Origin: Pseudomonadota bacterium
GTDB lineage: Bacteria; Pseudomonadota; Alphaproteobacteria; UBA828; JAPUJA01
Length of the DNA stretch: 5,138 bases
Assembly (NCBI GenBank): GCA_027296525.1
Contig: JAPUJA010000231.1
Location: 1 to 5,138 of the forward strand
Direction: 5' to 3'
Made by a program: the position numbers and the translations under genes. Shown in pieces: positions 1 to 5,138 of the stretch. Under the pieces are notes generated by a model. That model ran no database searches, was not told the origin of the DNA, and was given only the letters and a program-made list of their open reading frames with translations. Positions within the stretch are counted from its first letter, which is position 1; the number at the start of each line of letters is the position of its first letter.

Positions 1-1
1 T

Positions 2-25
2 GGGTATGTCGGTGGGTATGACCGT
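2..25. repeat. Imperfect 12-bp tandem repeat at the window edge
   Basis: GGGTATGTCGGT (2-13) is followed directly by GGGTATGACCGT (14-25), matching at 10 of 12 positions. The second copy contains the TGA (19-21) that closes the thiL reading frame upstream of its recognisable part. No frame across positions 1-81 reads as the ThiL sequence expected before the conserved GGDDYELLF motif. The stretch may be a contig-end artefact, a rearrangement joint, or degenerate sequence. The repeat is short and could be chance. Confidence 0.3.
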
Positions 26-36
26 CCGGTTGGAAG

Positions 37-276
37 ATGGGTGTGATGACAGGACGGCGTCCACGCCTTCGAACACACCCCATCACCGGCGGCGACGACT
101 ACGAGCTGCTGTTCAGCGTGCCGGAAGCCCATGCCGGAGGAGTCGCGGCGGCGTCCCGGGAATCGGGCGTCGCGATCGCGCCGATCGGGCGGATCGTAAG
201 CGGAAAAGGTGTCAGCGTGAGGAGCGCCGACGGCACACCGATCCCCCTTGAAAGGCAGGGATACCGCCACTTCTGA
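37..276 (+). CDS. thiL: Thiamine-monophosphate kinase, C-terminal fragment
   Basis: ThiL phosphorylates thiamine monophosphate to thiamine diphosphate in the cytoplasm, the last step of cofactor synthesis. What is visible is the C-terminal part only: the conserved ITGGDDYELLFSVPEAH block (positions 82-132), then an alternating small/hydrophobic stretch with IGRI, and the characteristic end GYRHF before TGA. Full ThiL proteins are about 310-340 residues; at most 79 are open here. The N-terminal ATP/Mg-binding half is absent. The frame is closed at 19-21, so the ATG at 37 is only the first in-frame ATG, not a credible native start, and the residues before the TGG block do not resemble ThiL. The gene may be cut by a contig end, frameshifted, or truly truncated. 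Gene order thiL, small membrane protein, hppA fits what I recall of Rhodospirillales. Family assignment of the fragment is confident; gene status is not. Confidence 0.8.
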   Translation: MGVMTGRRPRLRTHPITGGDDYELLFSVPEAHAGGVAAASRESGVAIAPIGRIVSGKGVSVRSADGTPIPLERQGYRHF

Positions 277-355
277 CCATCCGGGCCTGGGTCTTTTCAT
301 TCTTTCTTCACCGCAATATGCGACAGCCAAGGGGCGCGTTGCTGGAGACGCGGCC

Positions 356-387
356 GACTCGTCATGAAGATGACTCGTCATGAAGAT
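356..387 (+). repeat. Exact 16-bp tandem duplication spanning a start codon
   Basis: GACTCGTCATGAAGAT occurs at 356-371 and again, identically and without a gap, at 372-387. Each copy carries an ATG (364 and 380). Because 16 is not a multiple of three, the two ATGs are in different frames. Only the second opens the FliL-like protein; the first opens a frame running to 645 that looks like a shadow. The best Shine-Dalgarno-like GGAG upstream (344-347) is 16 nt before the first ATG and 32 nt before the second. The second ATG has only the weaker GAAGA (366-370) supplied by the first repeat copy, 9 nt away. Confidence 0.9.
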
Positions 388-814
388 AAAGAAACTCGTT
401 GTCGTCTTTGTCCTTCTGCTTGCGATCGGCGGCGGCGCGTTGGGCGTCACGAAATTCCTGGACGGCGAGGAAGATCCTCTGCTCGCGCCCCAGGCCGAGG
501 TCGGTTTCCTCCGCCTAAATCCGCTCTTCGCACCGATCGTGCGCCATCGGCAGTTCGAGGGCTATGTCGTGCTCTCCCTCGAGCTCGAGCTCGCGAGCCA
601 CGACGATCTTTCCTACGTGGGCCGCCGCATGAAAAGTCTGCGTGACGCCTTCATCGAAGATCTCCATCTGCAGGCGGTCGGCCGCCGGACGGATGCCCCG
701 AGCATCGATCTTCGAGAGTTGAAGAAGCGCTTTCTCGTGCTCTCCGAAGAAGTTCTGGGCCCGGGCATCGTCACCGACATACTGGTCCAAAGCGTCATGG
801 AGCGCCGCAGCTAG
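380..814 (+). CDS. Single-pass membrane protein, FliL-like, function unknown
   Basis: The 144-residue product begins MKIKKL and has one hydrophobic segment at about residues 5-23, followed by an acidic linker (GEEDP) and a roughly 105-residue soluble domain. It is probably anchored in the inner membrane with the domain in the periplasm. The soluble part has the layout of FliL-type proteins: a strand block EGYVVLSLELEL (60-71), a helix with SLRDAFIEDL (86-95), a helix LRELKKRFLVLSEEVLGPG (111-129), then a closing strand VTDILVQSVMERRS. FliL is a flagellar basal-body protein that assists the stator, but no flagellar genes are nearby, so any motility role is unsupported. The start is forced: the same frame has a TGA at 371-373, three codons upstream. 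The ATG lies in the second copy of a 16-bp duplication with a weak ribosome site. It sits 103 bases after thiL and 174 bases before hppA on the same strand. The gene call is firm; the FliL resemblance is moderate and made by eye. Confidence 0.78.
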   Translation: MKIKKLVVVFVLLLAIGGGALGVTKFLDGEEDPLLAPQAEVGFLRLNPLFAPIVRHRQFEGYVVLSLELELASHDDLSYVGRRMKSLRDAFIEDLHLQAVGRRTDAPSIDLRELKKRFLVLSEEVLGPGIVTDILVQSVMERRS

Positions 815-873
815 AGCGTTTCTTCGCGTCCTGCCGCGCGGGCCGCTCGGGTCCCAAAGGCGCGGGGCGCGCC

Positions 874-902
874 TTGCATCGCCTGTAGGCTCGTGGCATT
901 CT
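874..902 (+). promoter_or_regulatory. Weak sigma70-like promoter candidate for hppA
   Basis: TTGCAT (874-879) and CATTCT (897-902) are separated by 17 bases; each matches the E. coli consensus at three of six positions. Transcription would begin near 909 and give a leader of about 80 nt before the hppA ATG. A small GC hairpin, GGCGCG-GGG-CGCGCC (859-873), lies immediately upstream and has no T-tract. Alphaproteobacterial promoters are often this degenerate, so the match is only suggestive. Confidence 0.2.
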
Positions 903-988
903 CCCGCGCGAATCACAAGGGCCGTGGCGGTCGAGATGTGCTGCCATTCGCGCCGTGTTTTCCTTCCTCCAAAAGGGATGATCTCTCG

Positions 989-3067
<2,079 letters not shown>

Positions 3068-3127
3068 GCCGAGGCGCGGACCGGGGGGACGACGGCCTCG
3101 AGCCCGGGTTCGCCGACGGCGTCTCGA

Positions 3128-3589
3128 TTACCGGCGGCCCGAGGGAGCCTCACCCTCCCGGCCGAAACGGCCGAGATCGCCGAAGAGTTGCTCGAAGAAG
3201 CTCATGTCGTGACCCTGGGTCGGGGTCTCGCGATCGACCATCTCGACCTCGTCGTTCTCCTGAGCGTCGTAGTTGTAGAGATCGGTCACGACCCCACGGG
3301 CGTCGAATTCAACGGCGATGACCGTCTGCCCCACGAGCTCCGGATCATAAAAGGCGATGTTTTCCGTCACCCGCGTGAGATAGTACCAGCGGGTGTCGTC
3401 GAGAGTTCCGATGGCCGTGGGCGTGCCGAGCAGGCGCAAGACATCCTCGCGGGTGTGAACCCCGGGCTCGATCTGGGTGAGGGCGTCCGGATTGGGAACG
3501 TGGCCATGAGTGGCCACCTGGGGCGTGCAGGAGGCAAGCAGGACGGCAAACGCCGCCGCCATCAAGGGAAGAAAATACCCGCGTCGCAT
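3128..3589 (-). CDS. bamE: Outer-membrane assembly lipoprotein BamE (SmpA/OmlA)
   Basis: BamE is a small accessory lipoprotein of the BAM complex, which folds beta-barrel proteins into the outer membrane, and sits on the periplasmic face. The 153-residue product starts MRRGYFLPLM and carries a lipoprotein signal peptide with lipobox LAS-C, so Cys21 should be the lipidated first residue. The SmpA/OmlA domain follows: IEPGVHTREDVLRLLGTPT (40-58), a strand with DTRWYYLTR (65-73), and VIAVEFDARGVVTDLYNY (90-107). The tail RETPTQGHDMSFFEQLFGDLGRF matches the C-terminal extension I associate with alphaproteobacterial BamE. The frame stays open well upstream to 4165, but that extension is antisense to the neighbouring gene and would bury the signal peptide, so the ATG at 3587-3589 is chosen. 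Its ribosome site is weak. The gene diverges from the bc1 chaperone and converges with hppA. Identification is confident. Confidence 0.93.
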   Translation of the reverse strand: MRRGYFLPLMAAAFAVLLASCTPQVATHGHVPNPDALTQIEPGVHTREDVLRLLGTPTAIGTLDDTRWYYLTRVTENIAFYDPELVGQTVIAVEFDARGVVTDLYNYDAQENDEVEMVDRETPTQGHDMSFFEQLFGDLGRFGREGEAPSGRR

Positions 3590-3600
3590 GGTTTTCTTGA

Positions 3601-3622
3601 TTCCGGAAACCGGCACGTGCCG
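3601..3622. promoter_or_regulatory. Two adjacent perfect palindromes between divergent genes
   Basis: TTCCGGAA (3601-3608) is a perfect 8-bp palindrome and CGGCACGTGCCG (3611-3622) is a perfect 12-bp palindrome, two bases apart. They lie in the roughly 96-base gap between the divergently read bamE and bc1 chaperone genes, 12 to 33 bases upstream of the bamE start codon. A further CCGGAAG (3653-3659) resembles half of the first palindrome. A dimeric regulator could bind here, or the 12-bp element could fold in the bamE leader. No known operator is recognised. Confidence 0.35.
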
Positions 3623-3657
3623 TCGCCTTCTTCGATGGCTGTTCCTTGAGCTCCGGA

Positions 3658-3685
3658 AGTATCGCAGAAATCCCGCGTGAACCAA
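3658..3685 (-). promoter_or_regulatory. Weak promoter candidate for bamE
   Basis: On the minus strand TTGGTT (3680-3685) and GATACT (3658-3663) are separated by 16 bases. The -10 hexamer matches the consensus at four of six positions, the -35 at three. Transcription would begin near 3651 and run through both palindromes before the bamE ATG at 3589. It overlaps the start of the divergent chaperone gene. This is a suggestion only. Confidence 0.2.
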
Positions 3686-4264
3686 ATGATCTTTGATGGC
3701 CTGTTCAACCGACGACAGCTGAGAACGGCGCACAGCCTTTATCGCGAAGCGGCGGCGAGCGCGCGGCGGCGGGAACTCTATCTCGACTGCGGCGTTCCCG
3801 ATACCGTCGACGGCCGCTTCGATATGGTGGTGCTCCACGCCTTCCTGCTGCTGCGCCGGTTGCGTCGCGAGGACCGGCCGGGGATCAGACTCGGTCAAGG
3901 TCTGTTCGATGTCATGTTCGACCATTTCGATCAGAGCCTGCGCGAGATGGGGGTCGGCGATCTGGGAGTCGGGCGCCGGGTCAAGCGCATGGCGGAGGCC
4001 TTCTACGGGCGTGTCGCCGCCTACGACGAAGCGCTCGAGAACCCGGCCGATGATGCCCTCGCCGGGGCGCTCGGTCGCAATGTCTATGGCGCGACCCTGC
4101 CCGGCTCGGCCGAGCTCGCGCGGCTTGTGCACTATGTCCACGCGGCAGAAGAGAGCCTCGTTCACCAGTCCGCCCGGGCGCTCTTCGAGGGCCGCGTCGC
4201 GTTTCCTCCGGTGCTCGGGGCGCCCGGCCCGAGCGAGGCGGCGGAAACCCCGGAAAGTCGTTGA
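3686..4264 (+). CDS. Ubiquinol-cytochrome c chaperone (CBP3/UQCC1 family)
   Basis: Mitochondrial members of this family (CBP3/UQCC1) act with partners to receive newly made cytochrome b and assemble the bc1 complex; the bacterial homologues are presumed to do the same at the cytoplasmic side of the membrane. The 192-residue product is soluble and helical. The clearest family signature is GVPDTVDGRFDMVVLHAFLLLRRL, spanning residues 36-59. A second block, LFDVMFDHFDQSLREMGVGD (73-92), is followed by VGRRVKRMAEAFYGRVAAYDEAL. The C-terminus is Pro/Glu-rich and probably disordered. The start is uncertain: GTG at 3677 would add three residues, but MIFDGLFNRR from the ATG at 3686 fits the short hydrophobic-basic N-terminus of relatives better. 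Neither has a strong ribosome site; GGAAG (3655-3659) is too distant. No bc1 structural genes are in the window. Family call is confident; bacterial function is by analogy. Confidence 0.9.
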   Translation: MIFDGLFNRRQLRTAHSLYREAAASARRRELYLDCGVPDTVDGRFDMVVLHAFLLLRRLRREDRPGIRLGQGLFDVMFDHFDQSLREMGVGDLGVGRRVKRMAEAFYGRVAAYDEALENPADDALAGALGRNVYGATLPGSAELARLVHYVHAAEESLVHQSARALFEGRVAFPPVLGAPGPSEAAETPESR

Positions 4265-4289
4265 TTGACCTGAATCCTGCTTCTATGTT
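4261..4289 (+). promoter_or_regulatory. Sigma70-like promoter candidate for DUF177-rpmF
   Basis: TTGATT (4261-4266) and TATGTT (4284-4289) are exactly 17 bases apart, and each matches the consensus at four of six positions. It is the best promoter-like pair I see in the window. It overlaps the stop codon of the chaperone gene. A start near 4296 would give a leader of about 84 nt that contains the complete hairpin at 4305-4361. This suggests the DUF177-rpmF unit can be transcribed separately from the chaperone gene. Confidence 0.4.
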
Positions 4290-4304
4290 TCGCTCCATCC
4301 AGGC

Positions 4305-4361
4305 GGTTCCGTGCGCGGTTCGGGGCCGGCCGCCGGAGGGGCCTCGAACGGGGCAGGAACC
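4305..4361 (+). promoter_or_regulatory. Two-part hairpin in the DUF177-rpmF leader
   Basis: The outer stem is GGTTCC (4305-4310) with GGAACC (4356-4361), six perfect pairs. The inner stem is GTTCGGGGCC (4318-4327) with GGCCTCGAAC (4340-4349), nine Watson-Crick pairs and one G-U pair. The 12-nt loop is GGCCGCCGGAGG (4328-4339). The 7/6-nt internal loop can close three further pairs (4312-4314 with 4353-4355). The structure ends seven bases before the ribosome-binding site GGAGGG (4369-4374). There is no T-tract, so it is not an ordinary intrinsic terminator. I recognise no named riboswitch or ribosomal-protein leader; a regulatory role is inferred from position and strength. Confidence 0.5.
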
Positions 4362-4382
4362 CGTCTGTGGAGGGCTCGAATG
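4335..4382 (+). repeat. Near-copy of the translation start inside the hairpin
   Basis: GGAGGGGCCTCGAACG (4335-4350), which forms part of the hairpin loop and its 3' arm, resembles GGAGGGCTCGAATG (4369-4382), the ribosome site and start codon of the DUF177 gene. The two differ by a 2-nt insertion and one mismatch (ACG for ATG). CTCGAA is shared exactly at 4343-4348 and 4375-4380. The 5' arm TTCGGG (4319-4324) can pair with either CTCGAA, using one G-U pair in both cases. Confidence 0.5.
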
Positions 4383-4940
4383 TCGGATGGCGGGACCGTG
4401 CCGAAGGTCGAGGTTGAGTTTTCTCGGGAGGTGAGCGTCGACGATCTCTGGGGTGAGGAGCGATGCTTCTCGATCGAGGCGGACGCCGCCGAACGCCAGG
4501 CGCTTGCCGAGCGCTTCGAACTCGGAGCGCTCGCCGCCTTGCACGCCGATGTGCGTCTGAGGCGCGACCCGGGCGACGACCAGATCCGCCTCTCTGCCCG
4601 TTTCGTGGCCGATGTGGTACAATCCTGTGTCGTCTCGCTGGAGGCCGTTCCGGCGCACATCGAGGAGGAAATCCGTTTGACCTTCGTTTCCGCGGACAGG
4701 GATCTCTGCCCTCGCGATGTGTGGATCGATCCCGAACGGGACGATCCTCCGGAGCCGCTCTTGGGCGAGACGATCGACCTCGGCGAGATCGTCGCGCAAG
4801 CCCTGGCCATCGCGATCGATCCCTATCCGCGGCGTTCCGACGTCTCGGTGGCGGATTTTCGGGAGGTTCCGGATGAGGCGCCGCCGGCGGCTGGCAATCG
4901 CCCGTTTGCGGCGCTTCGTGAGCTTGGCCGTCGTCAGTGA
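4380..4940 (+). CDS. DUF177 (YceD-like) protein, linked to L32 and 23S rRNA
   Basis: DUF177/YceD proteins are small cytosolic proteins usually encoded just upstream of rpmF; plant and bacterial relatives have been tied to 23S rRNA accumulation or ribosome assembly, but the molecular role is unsettled. The 186-residue product shows the alphaproteobacterial form: a core strand block VVQSCVVSLEAVPAHIEEEI (79-98) with one cysteine (Cys83), the acidic loop DDPPEPLLGETIDLGEIVAQALAIAIDPYP (121-150), where IDLGEIV is the most conserved part, and a C-terminal NRPFAALREL (173-182). The start at 4380 has GGAGGG (4369-4374) five bases before it. An in-frame GTG at 4311 would lengthen the protein by 23 residues but lies inside the leader hairpin and encodes unrelated sequence. 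The gene is 115 bases after the chaperone gene and 94 bases before rpmF, all on one strand. Translation may be controlled by the leader hairpin. Family call is confident. Confidence 0.9.
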   Translation: MSDGGTVPKVEVEFSREVSVDDLWGEERCFSIEADAAERQALAERFELGALAALHADVRLRRDPGDDQIRLSARFVADVVQSCVVSLEAVPAHIEEEIRLTFVSADRDLCPRDVWIDPERDDPPEPLLGETIDLGEIVAQALAIAIDPYPRRSDVSVADFREVPDEAPPAAGNRPFAALRELGRRQ

Positions 4941-4954
4941 CGGCGAGGGAAGGG

Positions 4955-4987
4955 GTGCCTCCGCATCATCATACGGCGGGGCGGCAC
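4955..4987 (+). other. Short hairpin between DUF177 and rpmF
   Basis: GTGCC (4955-4959) pairs with GGCAC (4983-4987), and CCGC (4961-4964) pairs with GCGG (4976-4979) around an 11-nt loop; T4960 faces GGC (4980-4982). It lies in the 94-base gap before rpmF, ends about 30 nt before the rpmF ribosome site, and has no T-tract. It could be a processing or attenuation element, or chance in GC-rich DNA. Confidence 0.25.
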
Positions 4988-5034
4988 AGCGACGGGCCGC
5001 TTGAATGGCCGAACCTGAAGGAAGTTGACGACAA

Positions 5035-5138
5035 ATGGCGGTTCCAAAGAAGAAAGTGTCGAAATCGCGACGCGACTCGAGACGCTCGCACGACCGGCTC
5101 AAACGCGCGCGCGCGATGGAGTGCCCGAACTGCGGCGA
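5035..5138 (+). CDS. rpmF: Ribosomal protein L32 (bL32), 5' part, zinc-ribbon form
   Basis: L32 is a small protein of the large ribosomal subunit. The visible 34 complete codons begin MAVPKKKVSKSRRDSRRSHD, the family's highly basic N-terminus, and reach CPNCG (Cys30 and Cys33), the first half of a zinc ribbon. This marks the zinc-binding form rather than the cysteine-free form found in some alphaproteobacteria. The second cysteine pair should lie just past the window end. AAGGAAG (5018-5024) lies 10 nt before the ATG, and the MAVPK start is diagnostic. The stretch LKRARAM before the first cysteine is encoded by a CG run at 5104-5115. The gene is probably cotranscribed with DUF177; in many bacteria plsX and fabH follow, but that is outside this window. 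Confidence 0.95.
   Translation, partial: MAVPKKKVSKSRRDSRRSHDRLKRARAMECPNCG

Noticed and set aside
893..988. N-terminal extension of hppA from a GTG at 893
   Set aside because: The added 32 residues are polar and unlike any pyrophosphatase N-terminus, and the candidate -10 element would overlap the GTG start.
3068..3127. Possible bidirectional terminator between hppA and bamE
   Set aside because: CGAGGC (3070-3075) can pair with GCCTCG (3095-3100) around a 19-nt loop, and there are smaller GC palindromes, but neither strand has a T-tract. Evidence is too weak for a terminator call.
3188..3649. Plus-strand open frame of 153 codons opposite bamE
   Set aside because: It is antisense to a clear lipoprotein gene and shows no recognisable domain or ribosome site.
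3590..4165. Upstream extension of bamE on the minus strand giving a 345-residue protein
   Set aside because: The extension is antisense to the bc1 chaperone and would place extra sequence before a clear lipoprotein signal peptide.
3981..5102. Minus-strand open frame of 373 codons opposite the chaperone, DUF177 and rpmF
   Set aside because: Three recognised plus-strand genes occupy the region. The antisense product is Arg-rich with no family resemblance.
5104..5115. CG dinucleotide run of 12 bases in rpmF as a slippage site
   Set aside because: The reading frame continues directly into CPNCG, so it is intact. A run of six CG units is unremarkable in this GC-rich DNA.

Overview
The window is GC-rich, gene-dense chromosomal DNA from an alphaproteobacterium, most likely Rhodospirillales-like. 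The evidence is a proton-pumping pyrophosphatase very close to the one I remember from Rhodospirillum rubrum, a cytochrome bc1 assembly chaperone of the CBP3 type, an alphaproteobacterial BamE, and the DUF177-rpmF pair. I see no mobile element, tRNA, rRNA or CRISPR array.

Layout. Positions 1-276 hold the C-terminal third or less of a thiL-like gene. Recognisable ThiL begins near position 82, and the same frame carries a stop at 19-21, so the 5' part is missing, shifted or chimeric. Positions 380-814 encode a small single-pass membrane protein with a FliL-like look; its start codon lies in an exact 16-bp tandem duplication. Positions 989-3067 encode a complete K+-independent-type H+-pyrophosphatase (hppA). 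The minus-strand gene at 3128-3589 is the outer-membrane lipoprotein bamE, convergent with hppA and divergent from the next gene. Positions 3686-4264 encode the ubiquinol-cytochrome c chaperone. A 115-base leader (4265-4379) separates it from the DUF177 protein (4380-4940), which is followed by rpmF (ribosomal protein L32, from 5035, cut by the window end).

How the genes relate. The products are housekeeping: thiamine diphosphate synthesis, energy conservation from pyrophosphate, outer-membrane protein assembly, bc1 assembly, and ribosome assembly. DUF177 and rpmF look like one transcription unit with their own promoter candidate at 4261-4289.

The most interesting non-coding signal is in that leader. 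A two-part hairpin (4305-4361) sits just before the ribosome-binding site, and its loop plus 3' arm nearly copies the true translation start region of the DUF177 gene. This allows a simple mutually exclusive pairing model. The 16-bp duplication at the FliL-like start is the second signal. Neither amounts to a demonstrated new system; most of the window is ordinary core genome.
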